A stretch of 12,406 nt of DNA, taken from NCBI GenBank assembly GCA_012523655.1, contig JAAYTV010000529.1, forward strand, positions 1-12,406. Reading direction: 5' to 3'. Shown in pieces: positions 1 to 8,068 of this stretch. Position 1 is the stretch's first letter. The number at the start of each line of letters is the position of its first letter. This DNA comes from a bacterium (GTDB lineage Bacteria; Zhuqueibacterota; Zhuqueibacteria; Residuimicrobiales; Residuimicrobiaceae). The translations under genes were made by a program, and so were the position numbers. A model generated the notes under the pieces. It was not told the origin of the DNA. It did no database searches and worked only from the letters and a program-made list of their open reading frames with translations.

Positions 1-188
1 GCGTGGATATGATAGATATAGTTGCCGGGGGCGATGTGCATGTTGTCCTTGGACATGATGTCCCAGACGGCGGTGCCGTCGTTGATCTCGCTTACATGTT
101 CAATGGTGTCCACCAGATAGCCCTGCACGGTAAAGATGCGAGCAGAGGAACTGCAGGAAAATCGGTGATGCTGTTTTCGCTCACTGTC
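1..188 (-). pseudogene. C-terminal fragment of a large exported protein (FlgD-Ig / sorting-domain type), N-terminal part missing
   Basis: On the minus strand one frame stays open from 188 to the window edge. From about position 140 it reads RIFTVQGYLVDTIEH, then a segment with NDGTAVWDIMSKDNMHIAPG and NYIYHIHA. This is the pattern of the C-terminal FlgD-Ig-like or sorting domain that ends many large secreted proteins in FCB and KSB1-type bacteria (a basic-hydrophobic strand, then DGT-x-x-WD, then APG-x-Y-x-Y). Such a domain normally follows hundreds of residues. Here the frame is closed by TGA at 189-191, 21 bp after the receptor stop, and I find no convincing start codon or ribosome binding site. 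Residues before Arg at 138-140 do not look like the domain, so at least one frameshift or a deletion junction probably lies near 140-185. The protein continues left of the window. It could be a decayed gene, an assembly junction or a sequencing error. Function unknown. Confidence 0.42.
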
Positions 189-210
189 TCAGCATATCCG
201 CTTCGACACT

Positions 211-2889
211 CTAGAATTCCAATTCCAGCCCGACGAGCACCTTGCGAGGCGTGCTGCGATAATCCGGTCGATAGTAATAGTCATTGATTGTATTGATGGA
301 TTTAACCATATCATCGGTCATGCGGCTCATGCTGCGTGTATACTGGGCATTGCCGCTGTCGGTATAGATGGCAATCGAATTTTCGATGTCAAAAATATTG
401 TAGATATTAGTAAACAATATAGTTTTAATTCCGCCGAACTTGATCGTGTAGGCAAAGTTCAGATCAAAGTTGATGTAGAACGGCTTGCGTTCTCCATTGG
501 GCAGACCGTAATAGTACCCATAAGATTCCGGAGTGTAGGGAAATCCCGAGGCCAGAGTGCCGATGATGCCCAGGTTCCAACGATCTGCGCTGTGTGCGGT
601 CGCTGTGAGATTCAACGTATGCGATCGGTCCCAATCCAGCAGCACCAGTTGCTTGGTAATCTCTGTAGGCGGCGAAGTCAGGCTTTTCAACCAGACGTCC
701 GCTGGATCCGAGGCATTGCCTTCCGCGATTTGGAAGGTGTAATCGATGCTCGTGGTTAAAAAGCCGGTGCTGCGCTGTTCCAGCGACGCTGTGAAGCCCA
801 ACACCTGCCCGTAATCCCGATTGACATATCGGGCATACTGCGTGAAGGTGGGCATCAGGATATAGGTTTCCATACCGAGCAGGTTGCGGATGTCCTTATA
901 ATACACCGTGAGGTTCATCGCCACATCCTTGGTCAGCCCATGCTGCAGGCCGACCTCATAGGTGGCTGTTTTTTCCGGCTCCAGATTAGCGTTACCGATG
1001 GTGGCGCCGCCGGTCACCGGGATTCTAAAGTCGGGGTTTAAAAACAGAGCGTTGAAGGCCGGCATCTGGAAGAACAGACCATAAGAGAGATGCAGTACGC
1101 TTTTCTCCGTCAAAGGCATGGCGATGCCGAAGCGAGGGCTGAATTGGCTCTTGGTTTTTGCCTCGATTTTTTCACTGGTGGAGGGTCTGCTGAGATCTGC
1201 GGGATAGACGCCGCGCGGCTCGAAGCGGTCGTAGCGCAATCCGATGTTCATGATAAAGTAGGACCATTCCAGACGATCTTGAATGTAGGCGCTGATTTCA
1301 TAGGGTTTCTTGACATAATCGACATAGGCGGGACTCTCCACCTCCACCGGCCGAGGTTTCCAGTCGGTTTGACGATCTAGACGGATCGTATAACTGGTCA
1401 CGTCCAGCTTGTGTCTGGTTGATTGGAATCCCAATTTGATCTGATTGCTCTGGTTGAACTGATAGGTGAGGTCCCCTTTGAGCAGCGTATTGGTAGTGGT
1501 GCGTTCGGAATGGTTCATGTTCGTGCCCGCCATATAGAAATGCGGGCCGCCGCCGATTTGCAGCCTAGTATCCGGAACGTAGCGCAGATCGTAGGGGCTT
1601 TCAAAGACGTAGCTTTTCCAGTTCTTGGAGAAATTGGCGAATTTGAGGTTGATGAAGCCGTTCTTATTGATGACGTAATCGTAATGGACCATATGGGTGT
1701 TGCCCAAGCTGAAATAGGTCGGCCGACCGTCCGGATTGCACTTGTAGCGATGTTCGTACCCCTGCGATTCAGCGTCCTCCCTGATAAATTCATACGTCAA
1801 TTTGTGATTGTTGAACGGCTTGGCGATCATTTTTCCGTGCAGGTCCAGTCCTTCTGACCAGTTCATGGGCACCATCGCGCCGTCGCCGTTGGCATCGATC
1901 CGCCACCGGCTGCGATCGTCCGGTACAAAGGATGAATCGGAAGGTAAAAAGATCCTTTTCCCATAATAGGCGCCGTCGTCCTTGTGATATCGGAAGGAGG
2001 TGAAAAACAGCAGATTTTTTAGTCCCAGGGGGCCTGAGAGATTGCCTTGAAGATCATTGACGTTCCCCGGCTTGGCCAAGTCCAGATAGGAACGTTTTTC
2101 TTCCGTATAATCTTCTCGTTTCAATCCAGCGCCTGACTTGACCACAAAGGGCGTTTTGCGATTGCTCAGATAGGCGCCGGTATAGCCGGAGAGTTGGCCG
2201 TTGAACTTGGACTTGGGCTCTTTGGAGACGATGTTGACGACGCCGGACATCGCCTGCCCGTATTCGGCATTAAAGGTGCCGCTGATCACTTCAACCTCCT
2301 GAATTGAGTTGGGTTGAAGATCGATCATCTGGTTGCCGCTGTAGCCGTCGTTCACCGCAATGCCGTCGATCATGTAGGACACCTCGCCCAGACGGCCGCC
2401 GCGGAAATGGCCTTCAATGACGCCGGCCTGCAGATTGACGATCTGTCCGGTGCTCTCCACCGGCAACAAGTTGATGTCTTCACTCGATACGCGTGCAGAG
2501 GTCGAAGTGAGATCCTTTTGAACCAGAGGGCGTTCGGCGCGCACGACCACCTCCTCGCCTTCGATCACCGTGGCCATCAGGTCGGTCGACAGAGAAGTGG
2601 TGGCGTCGATGCTGACGCTCGCCCCCTCTATTTTTTTTGTCTTGTAGCCGATGCTGCGAAAAACGATGGTGTACTTGCCCGGCGGGATGTTGATGATGAA
2701 ATAGTTGCCGTTGACATCGGTGACGGCTCCAAAGGCGGTGCCTTCGAGGAACACGTTGACGCCTGGCAGCGGTTCCTTCTTTTCTGCATCCATGATCCGG
2801 CCGTAAATTTTTCCCGTCGTTCCGGCAAGAAGACCGGCTGCAGCCGTTAAAAGTATGATGAGGAAGCTGAGATAACGTTTAGCCATCAT
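211..2889 (-). CDS. TonB-dependent receptor with carboxypeptidase-regulatory-like N-terminal domain
   Basis: Outer-membrane active transporter that takes up a large or scarce substrate using TonB-ExbBD energy; the substrate cannot be read from sequence. The 892 residues run in the usual order: signal peptide (about 1-25, hydrophobic core FLIILLTAAAGLLAG), a CarboxypepD_reg-like beta-sandwich (about 27-108, with LPGVNV, TDVNGNY and PPGKY), a TonB-box-like stretch (EEVVVRAERP, about 112-121), the plug (about 125-225, with YMIDGIAVND and AEYGQAMSGVVNIVSKEP) and a beta-barrel to the end. The last residue is Phe, as expected for a BamA-inserted barrel, so the gene looks complete. Two ATG codons stand in tandem at the start. 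The Shine-Dalgarno AGAGGAG at 2895-2901 is 5 nt from the first and 8 nt from the second (2886), so the second may be used. No SusD-like partner is adjacent. It lies downstream of the broken regulator on the same strand, which may once have controlled it. Confidence 0.93.
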   Translation of the reverse strand: MMAKRYLSFLIILLTAAAGLLAGTTGKIYGRIMDAEKKEPLPGVNVFLEGTAFGAVTDVNGNYFIINIPPGKYTIVFRSIGYKTKKIEGASVSIDATTSLSTDLMATVIEGEEVVVRAERPLVQKDLTSTSARVSSEDINLLPVESTGQIVNLQAGVIEGHFRGGRLGEVSYMIDGIAVNDGYSGNQMIDLQPNSIQEVEVISGTFNAEYGQAMSGVVNIVSKEPKSKFNGQLSGYTGAYLSNRKTPFVVKSGAGLKREDYTEEKRSYLDLAKPGNVNDLQGNLSGPLGLKNLLFFTSFRYHKDDGAYYGKRIFLPSDSSFVPDDRSRWRIDANGDGAMVPMNWSEGLDLHGKMIAKPFNNHKLTYEFIREDAESQGYEHRYKCNPDGRPTYFSLGNTHMVHYDYVINKNGFINLKFANFSKNWKSYVFESPYDLRYVPDTRLQIGGGPHFYMAGTNMNHSERTTTNTLLKGDLTYQFNQSNQIKLGFQSTRHKLDVTSYTIRLDRQTDWKPRPVEVESPAYVDYVKKPYEISAYIQDRLEWSYFIMNIGLRYDRFEPRGVYPADLSRPSTSEKIEAKTKSQFSPRFGIAMPLTEKSVLHLSYGLFFQMPAFNALFLNPDFRIPVTGGATIGNANLEPEKTATYEVGLQHGLTKDVAMNLTVYYKDIRNLLGMETYILMPTFTQYARYVNRDYGQVLGFTASLEQRSTGFLTTSIDYTFQIAEGNASDPADVWLKSLTSPPTEITKQLVLLDWDRSHTLNLTATAHSADRWNLGIIGTLASGFPYTPESYGYYYGLPNGERKPFYINFDLNFAYTIKFGGIKTILFTNIYNIFDIENSIAIYTDSGNAQYTRSMSRMTDDMVKSINTINDYYYRPDYRSTPRKVLVGLELEF

Positions 2890-3058
2890 GACGACTCCTC
2901 TGCTTAATGAGCATGCCTGTGCGTGAAAAATCTATTGAACAACCGGCAGACCCGAAGGCGGAACATCCTTTCGCCTCGGCCGCGGCGGTCGATAACGATC
3001 TGTTGTTGAAAAGTTCTCACCCTGTTTTCAGACAATTCCCCAAACGGCGTCTGCCCCG
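2890..3058. other. Intergenic spacer between receptor and regulator
   Basis: This 169-bp spacer must hold the receptor's leader and probably its promoter. I see no convincing -35/-10 pair. An imperfect GC-rich hairpin lies at 2952-2979 (CCGAAGGCG with CGCCTCGG, one A bulged, 11-nt loop), with no T-run on either side, so it is not a clear terminator. No terminator for the upstream regulator is visible, so read-through from the regulator into the receptor is possible. Confidence 0.3.
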
Positions 3059-4149
3059 CTAGCGCAGAGGCAGGACAGACTCTCTTTCCACCAGATGGGA
3101 ATTCAGAATGACCGTCTGTTTTTCACTGGTGTCACCCGCAATGCGTTGCAGTAAAAGACTGATGCTGGTTGCACCCATTTCGTAAATGGGCTGGTGGATG
3201 GTGGTCAGCCGGATCGGGCTGTTATCGATAAAAGAAGCGTCGTCATAACCGACGATGGAGAGATCGCGCGGAATGTGGATGCCGTTGTTTTCCGCGGTCG
3301 CGCAGATGATGTTGGCCATTTTGTCGTTCTCAGCAAAGATGGCCGTATAGTTTCTTTTCTGGGATAAAACCATGCGGGCGATTTCCGAACAATTCTCTTC
3401 TGAATAATGCTCGTCGCTGGTAAAAATCAATTCAGGACGTACAGGAGACGGGAATCTAAGATCGCTGCTTTATATCCGGATAATCTTTCTCGGGCGCTGT
3501 TGAGCAAGGTGTTGATGACAATCGCAATCCGGGTATGCCCGTGGTCGATCAGATGGCGGGTGATCCGGTAGGCGCCGTCATAATTATCCGTGATGACTTT
3601 ATCTATATCCAGATCAGGGATCACCCGGTCGGCGATGACCACTGGGATCCCGTGTTGCAAAAACTTTTGCACAATGGCGCGGTTTTTTTCATCCGCAGCC
3701 GCCGTCGGCATAAACAGAACCCCCGTCACCGCCTGTTCAATCAGCCGATCCGCCTGCTCATCGGCCTGCACGTACAGATCGTATGAATTGCATAACACCA
3801 AGTGACAGTTGTGCTCGACAGCTTGATCCGCAGCGCCACGGATGAACTCGATGCCGAATCCGCTGCGATAAAAGTTGATTAAAATTCCCAGACGATAGCG
3901 GCTGCCGGTCTGGTAAGAGGTCTTGTGGAAGAAGGTGCCGAGCTTTTTCTTACGTACCAGATAACCCTTGTCCACGAGATTCTGCACCGCATGCTTGATC
4001 GTCGCACGGGAAAGCTGGAACTGCCTGACTAATTCATCTTCCGTGGGGATTTTTTCGTTGTTGGCAAAAACGCCCTGATCGATCTGTTCTTTCAACCACA
4101 CCTGCAATTGAAAGTATTTGGGGATCGGGCTGTTTTCGTCGATCCGCAC
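3059..4149 (-). pseudogene. GntR/LacI hybrid (AraR-type) transcriptional regulator, split by a frameshift
   Basis: Sugar-responsive DNA-binding repressor, now in two frames. The first part (4149 down to 3427) has a GntR winged helix (residues about 1-75, with IPKYFQLQ, KIPTEDELVRQF, LSRATIKHAVQNL and GYLVRKKKLGTFF), then a LacI/periplasmic-binding-type sensor from about 85 (RLGILINFY, GVLFMPTAA, GIPVVIADRV, DNYDGA, HGHTRIAIV, SARERLSGYKAAI). It ends abruptly with LLYVLN and TGA. The rest of the sensor continues at once in the next frame (PVRPELIFTSDEHY, then AIFAENDKMA, LSIVGYDD, LTTIHQP, SLLLQRIAG, ending ESVLPLR). One missing base near 3442-3450 explains the split; repaired, the protein would be about 360 residues, the length of AraR-type regulators. 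The start is GTG at 4147-4149 behind AAGGGGA. The first stop overlaps a TTG as TTGA (3427-3430), so reinitiation giving a two-piece protein is conceivable. A sequencing error is equally possible. Confidence 0.85.
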
Positions 4150-4167
4150 GCTTTTCCCCTTTTGGTT

Positions 4168-4191
4168 TATTGTTCAGTCAATAGTACAATA
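4168..4191. promoter_or_regulatory. Inverted repeat, probable operator of the AraR-type regulator
   Basis: TATTGTTC at 4168-4175 and GTACAATA at 4184-4191 form an inverted repeat with 7 of 8 positions paired and an 8-nt spacer. TTGT/ACAA arms of this kind are typical of GntR/LacI-hybrid operators such as those of AraR. The repeat covers the -10 element of the regulator's own promoter, so binding would block its transcription. Autoregulation is inferred. Confidence 0.5.
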
Positions 4192-4209
4192 TATATCTTT
4201 CAAAAGCAA
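4181..4209 (-). promoter_or_regulatory. Promoter of the regulator gene
   Basis: On the minus strand, TTGCTT (4209-4204) is followed after exactly 17 nt by TACTAT (4186-4181), which fits TANNNT. Transcription would start near 4174, giving a short leader of about 25 nt before the GTG at 4149. The -10 element lies inside the inverted repeat 4168-4191. Confidence 0.45.
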
Positions 4210-4258
4210 GAAAATTTTTTTCAAATTTTCACGGTTCTCATTCAAGACCACTTCCCCC

Positions 4259-4287
4259 TTGCGTCTAATAGTATTTTTTAATATAAT
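4259..4287 (+). promoter_or_regulatory. Sigma70-type promoter of the parvulin gene
   Basis: TTGCGT (4259-4264), a 17-nt spacer and a perfect TATAAT (4282-4287) precede the plus-strand gene. Transcription would start near 4294, leaving a leader of about 90 nt. That leader begins with a hairpin, AAGGCC (4294-4299) with GGCCTT (4312-4317) around a 12-nt loop. No T-run follows, so it is more likely a 5' stabilising structure than a terminator. Confidence 0.55.
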
Positions 4288-4382
4288 TGCGAAAAGGCCT
4301 GAAGGGCCGCCGGCCTTGACTCGATAGGTAGGGAGAGGATTCAAGACGCCGGCCAGAGAATGTGAGGAGAAAAAAGAACGGA

Positions 4383-6128
4383 ATGTTCCACATGGTGAAA
4401 AGCTGTTTGCTGAAAAAAGGGGCCTGGCTGCTCTGCGGGGCGCTCGCCGCGGCGACGTTGTATTGTTCCCGTCCCGCCGACGAGGAGGAGATGGTCGTGG
4501 GGCGCATGCATCATCACACGGTCACGATGGCCGCTTTTATCAGGAGCTATATCAACGAATTTCTTTTTTCTTCCGTCCGAAACCAGGACTCTCCGCAAGC
4601 CCGTCACGCCCATGTGCAAAACCTAGCGGTTCGGCATCTGTTGGCGCAAAAAGCCGTCGCAGCACGGATGGATACGCTGCCGGGTTTCCGAACAGCCATG
4701 CATGCCGAATCCACAGCAGTGATCATTCATGCCCTGTACGAACACGAGATCGCCGCAGCGCTGCCGCCGGTCTCTGACCAAGATGTACGGACCGCGTTCG
4801 CCGAGATGAACCGAGACCTGCATGTCCGTCATCTGGTTTCGCCTACCCGATCCGGCATCGATTCCCTCTATGCAGCATTGAAAAAAGGCGCTACCTTTTA
4901 TCAACTGGCTGAGACCTGTTTTCGCGACTCGATCCTGGCCGCCACCGGCGGCGATCTGGGCGTGCTGAAATGGGGCGATCTGGATCTGCCTCTGGAGGAG
5001 GCGGCCTATCGTTTGCGTATCGGCGAGGTCTCTCCGCCGGTGGAAGGACGAGTGGGCTGGCATATCTTGAAACTCGAGAATATCCTGGTCAATCCGATTC
5101 TGCGCGAAGACGAGTTCCAAGCCTACCGGGAGATCATTCGCGGCAGAATCCGCTATCGTCGGTTGCTCGCCGCGGCCGAGCGACGCATCAAACAGATGAT
5201 GACGGAAAAGGACGTACGGCTCAATGTACCGCTGATCCAACTGCTGGAAAGGGAGCGGCGCCAGACCGGCGCATCGCCTCTGCGCACGTCGGCGCCCATG
5301 GAGATCCTCGATGCGCCGTTCGCGCAATTACTCGATAAGCATGCTCAGGAAGTTCTGGCAGAGTTCGACGGCGGCCGTTGGACGGTCGCTGATTTTAAAA
5401 AACATGTGTCCCTTCTGCCCCGAGGCACCCTTGATGAAGGGATGTATCGGGCGGTGGCCCTCAGTCTGAGGAATTATTTTCTTCTGCAAATCGCGGAAAG
5501 AAAACGGGTGGCGAAGAAGAAAGCAGTGGTAAATGAGATTCGGGAAAAACGCGACCACCTGTTGTCCAACGTCTATGTCCATCACGTCGCTGATACCCTC
5601 CGCTTCAGTGAAGCGGAATATCGCGGCTACTACGAAACCGTCAAGCGATCGCTTTTTCAGGATCGCGCGATGGATGTCTATGAAATCCTGCTCAAGCGGG
5701 AATCGCAGGCCCGGCAACTGATGCAGCAGCTGCTGCCGGGCCCGGTCGATGTCGCAAAATTCCGTATGCTGGCGCAACGCTACACCCAGCGCCCCGGTAT
5801 GAAAAACCGGCAAGGCCATCTGGGACTCATCCACAAGGGCGATTACGGCGCCATCGGCCAAGCCTGCGCCGCGCTGTCCAAAGGCGGCATCACCGGGCCG
5901 GTCGCAGTGCCGGAGGGCTTCGCCATTCTGCTGCTGGCGGACAGCCAAGAGGGGTTTACGCCCTATGAGCGGGTCCGAGATCGTGTGGTTCGGGATGCAG
6001 AGGCGAGGAAGGTCAAGTTGGTCTATGAAGGACTGCGCAGCCGTGTTCTGCAGGAGAATCCGCTCACGGTGGACACCAAGCTGCTTACCGATTACATCTA
6101 TATGAGCAGCGGCCGCAAACAGCCCTAG
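4383..6128 (+). CDS. Exported peptidyl-prolyl isomerase with two parvulin (PpiC/SurA-type) domains
   Basis: Likely periplasmic or membrane-anchored folding helper for exported or outer-membrane proteins. Numbering from ATG 4383 gives 581 residues. A signal segment (about 10-27, GAWLLCGALAAATLYC) ends in Cys28; a lipoprotein is possible, but the lipobox TLYC is non-canonical. A helical SurA_N-like region (about 45-140) precedes the first rotamase domain (about 145-235: HVRHLVSP, LKKGATFYQLAE, GGDLGVLKWGDL, GEVSPPVEGRVGWHILKLE). After a long helical linker a second, more diverged domain (about 428-525) keeps FRMLAQRYT, QGHLGLIHKGDYG, GGITGPV and EGFAILLL, but has YEIL where an active domain usually has a His. 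The start is uncertain: GTG 4362 also fits the frame, but AGGAG at 4365-4369 lies downstream of it and can only serve ATG 4383 (13-nt spacing, long) or a later ATG. The gene is divergent from the regulator and stands alone. Confidence 0.82.
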   Translation: MFHMVKSCLLKKGAWLLCGALAAATLYCSRPADEEEMVVGRMHHHTVTMAAFIRSYINEFLFSSVRNQDSPQARHAHVQNLAVRHLLAQKAVAARMDTLPGFRTAMHAESTAVIIHALYEHEIAAALPPVSDQDVRTAFAEMNRDLHVRHLVSPTRSGIDSLYAALKKGATFYQLAETCFRDSILAATGGDLGVLKWGDLDLPLEEAAYRLRIGEVSPPVEGRVGWHILKLENILVNPILREDEFQAYREIIRGRIRYRRLLAAAERRIKQMMTEKDVRLNVPLIQLLERERRQTGASPLRTSAPMEILDAPFAQLLDKHAQEVLAEFDGGRWTVADFKKHVSLLPRGTLDEGMYRAVALSLRNYFLLQIAERKRVAKKKAVVNEIREKRDHLLSNVYVHHVADTLRFSEAEYRGYYETVKRSLFQDRAMDVYEILLKRESQARQLMQQLLPGPVDVAKFRMLAQRYTQRPGMKNRQGHLGLIHKGDYGAIGQACAALSKGGITGPVAVPEGFAILLLADSQEGFTPYERVRDRVVRDAEARKVKLVYEGLRSRVLQENPLTVDTKLLTDYIYMSSGRKQP

Positions 6129-6137
6129 ACCGATTGT

Positions 6138-6162
6138 AAAAAAAAGGGCGCCCAAGGCGCCC
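6138..6162 (-). terminator. Intrinsic terminator of the yceI-type gene
   Basis: A perfect 7-bp GC stem, GGGCGCC (6146-6152) with GGCGCCC (6156-6162), has a 3-nt loop. Read on the minus strand it is followed by eight Ts (6145-6138) and sits 8 nt past the stop of the minus-strand gene. The plus-strand parvulin gene also runs into the stem, but there the T-rich stretch (TTATTTTTT) starts only 8 nt later, so termination in that direction would be weaker. Confidence 0.85.
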
Positions 6163-6170
6163 TGTATGCG

Positions 6171-6752
6171 TTATTTTTTCTTGATAAACTCCCCTGCGAG
6201 TTCCAGTCTAACCTCGTCGCTCACGACTAATCCGCCGCTGTCGAGCGTCTTGCTCCAAGAGACGCCAAAATCCTGACGATTGATCTTTCCCCGCGCCTCT
6301 ACGCCGATTCGGGTGTTGCCGTAAGGATCTTTGATCGGTTCGCTGACCGTGAACGTCAATTCAATCTCCCGGGTCACTCCGCGGATGGTCAGATCGCCCA
6401 CCGCTATCCATTCGTCGTTTCGCTTCAGGATTTTTTTACTCTTGTAGCGGATTTCCGGATAACTGGACGCATCGAAAAAGTCAGAGCTGCGCAGATGCTC
6501 GTCGCGTTTTTCATTTTCGGTATTGATGCTCGCCGTTTTAATAACGCCCTCGATGTGGGAGCGAGTGATGTCTTTTTCATCATAAAAAGCCGTGCCGGAA
6601 AATTCCTTAAAAGTGCCGCGCACCGTTGCAATCACCATATGTTTGACGCTGAACCCCACCTGTGTGTGCGCCGCATCGATAACATATTCTTCTGCAGCCG
6701 CCGCATAGCCTGCTGACAACAACATGATCAGCGTTAAAAGCAATCGTTTCAT
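6171..6752 (-). CDS. yceI: YceI family periplasmic protein
   Basis: Small exported protein of the YceI family, which forms a lipocalin-like barrel that binds polyisoprenoid-type lipids; its cellular role is poorly defined. With ATG 6750-6752 it has 193 residues. A signal peptide (MKRLLLTLIMLLSAGYAAAA) is followed by the typical start of the mature domain, EEYVIDAAHTQVGFSVKHM. Family hallmarks follow: VRGTFKEFSGT, IKTASINTENEKRDEHLRS, DFFDASSYPEIRYKSKK, VGDLTIRGVTREIEL, GVEARGKINRQDFGV and SDEVRLELAGEF. An upstream in-frame ATG at 6779 would add nine polar residues before the signal peptide. The Shine-Dalgarno AAGGAG (6760-6765), 7 nt from ATG 6752, decides for the shorter form. The gene ends in its own strong terminator and starts 71 bp after the rmuC stop, so it may share a transcript with rmuC or have its own promoter. 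Confidence 0.93.
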   Translation of the reverse strand: MKRLLLTLIMLLSAGYAAAAEEYVIDAAHTQVGFSVKHMVIATVRGTFKEFSGTAFYDEKDITRSHIEGVIKTASINTENEKRDEHLRSSDFFDASSYPEIRYKSKKILKRNDEWIAVGDLTIRGVTREIELTFTVSEPIKDPYGNTRIGVEARGKINRQDFGVSWSKTLDSGGLVVSDEVRLELAGEFIKKK

Positions 6753-6823
6753 GAATCGGCTCCTTGTGTAAGAATGCATGAATGGCTTATCGAATTTACA
6801 AGGTGTAACAGCCGTTGATCTGA

Positions 6824-8041
6824 TTATATTTCCCGATGGCGGTCAATTCCGCCTTCTGGTTCTTCCGGTTCCGGCAGACCACGCCGACTGCGCACCCCAT
6901 CCAGCTTGACCAGCGGCAGCTCCAGCTGACGGCGCCGGACGCCGAGCAGGGTGTCGAACTCGGCCTGCGCCTCAGCGATTTTTTTACCCAGCCCGTCCAT
7001 TTTTTTAATGAATTCATCCCATTGTTTTTTAAATGCCGAGATCAGTGTAAGGATCTCATTGGAGGTCTTTTCCAGGCTAAAGTTCTCCACCGATTGACGC
7101 ACCACCGCCAGCACGGCGAAGAGCGTCATCGGCGAACAAAAGATCACATGCTGCTGCAGCCCCTGGTCGATGAGACGGCTGTCATGCTCCTGGATGAAGG
7201 CATAGATCTGCTCATTGGGAATGAAGAGGAGCGCATAGTCTACGGTGTCGGATTCGGCATCGATATAATCCCGCGAGGCGACCTCCCTCAGCCGGTTTCT
7301 GACGTCGCGGAGGAAATCCGCACGATATCTGGCCTGCTCGCTTTCCCCTGTGCTCTCCAGATAGCGGACATAGTTGTCCAGGGGAAATTTAACATCCATG
7401 TTCAACTTTAAATTGCGCGGCAAAAGAAAAGTGAAATCCGGCCGGCCGCGTCCGCTGCCGATGCTCTTCTGTTTGACATAGTTGATGTTCTCGATCAACC
7501 CGGCCAGTCGCAGCACGTCCTCTGCCATGCGCTCTCCCCATTGGCCGCGGGACCGGCTGCTGGAAAGCACTTCGACCAGTGAACGCGTCGTTTGGTTCAG
7601 CTGAGCCGTCTGCTCCCCAGCCACGCGCAGCTGGTTCGCTAATTCCCCGAATTTTTGCGCCCGGTCCTTTTCCAGCGCTTTCACCAGGTCAGCAAGATCC
7701 TGCACCTGATCAGACATGACTTCCAGTTGCCGGTCGATCAGGCTTTTCTTCTCATTCAGTTCAGAGCGATTGCGTTCACGTTCTCCGGCGAGGCTGGATT
7801 GACTGAGTTTTAACAGCTCGTGGGTCGAGCGGGACAGCGCCTCCAGTGACAGGGCGCCGAATTGCGCTTTCAACTGGGCCAGGATAGCTTCCATCTGCAT
7901 CTGGCGCTGCGCCTCGGAGTGGCGAAAGAACTCCTGGGCCAGATCCATACGGTTACGGGATAGCAGCCATTTGATCAGCAGGGTTACGATCAACCCCACG
8001 CAAAACCCGAGAGAAAAAATCACCAACTGGATTCCGCTCAT
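6824..8041 (-). CDS. rmuC: RmuC family DNA recombination protein
   Basis: RmuC proteins limit recombination at inverted repeats and carry a PD-(D/E)XK nuclease-like core; the exact reaction is not settled. With ATG 8039-8041 the protein has 405 residues. An N-terminal membrane helix (about 5-28, IQLVIFSLGFCVGLIVTLLI) is followed by a long coiled coil (about 30-160, rich in E, Q, R and K) and the RmuC domain (about 165-375). The core shows RGQWGE (Glu170), GRGRPDFTFLLP (Pro201-Asp202) and LNMDVKFP (Asp216, Lys218), matching a PD-(D/E)XK layout, then NYVRYLE, YALLFIPNE and VIFCSPMTLFAVL. The tail is charged and probably disordered. A start 14 codons upstream (8083) is in frame, but AAAGGA just before 8041 and the membrane helix right after it favour the shorter form. 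It faces away from the DUF6807 gene. Confidence 0.93.
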   Translation of the reverse strand: MSGIQLVIFSLGFCVGLIVTLLIKWLLSRNRMDLAQEFFRHSEAQRQMQMEAILAQLKAQFGALSLEALSRSTHELLKLSQSSLAGERERNRSELNEKKSLIDRQLEVMSDQVQDLADLVKALEKDRAQKFGELANQLRVAGEQTAQLNQTTRSLVEVLSSSRSRGQWGERMAEDVLRLAGLIENINYVKQKSIGSGRGRPDFTFLLPRNLKLNMDVKFPLDNYVRYLESTGESEQARYRADFLRDVRNRLREVASRDYIDAESDTVDYALLFIPNEQIYAFIQEHDSRLIDQGLQQHVIFCSPMTLFAVLAVVRQSVENFSLEKTSNEILTLISAFKKQWDEFIKKMDGLGKKIAEAQAEFDTLLGVRRRQLELPLVKLDGVRSRRGLPEPEEPEGGIDRHREI

Positions 8042-8068
8042 CAGCGGTCCTTTCCATTTAGTCCTTGC

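Noticed and set aside
3..287. A 94-codon plus-strand frame at the left end
   Set aside because: It runs opposite the receptor's 3' end and the C-terminal domain fragment, both of which read as real protein on the minus strand.
2934..2944. A possible regulator half-site (TTGTTC / GAACAA) before the receptor
   Set aside because: Only one arm is present. A 6-bp match is expected by chance, so control of the receptor by the broken regulator is not shown.
4623..6155. Two long minus-strand frames (234 and 275 codons) opposite the parvulin gene
   Set aside because: They lie fully antisense to a gene with clear signal peptide and parvulin motifs, have low-complexity arginine- and glutamine-rich products, and lack a domain or good ribosome binding site.
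6779..6823. A TTAC-N5-GTAA dyad and a TTGTAA box before the yceI-type gene as promoter or operator
   Set aside because: The arms are only 4 bp and no -10 element is found at proper spacing.
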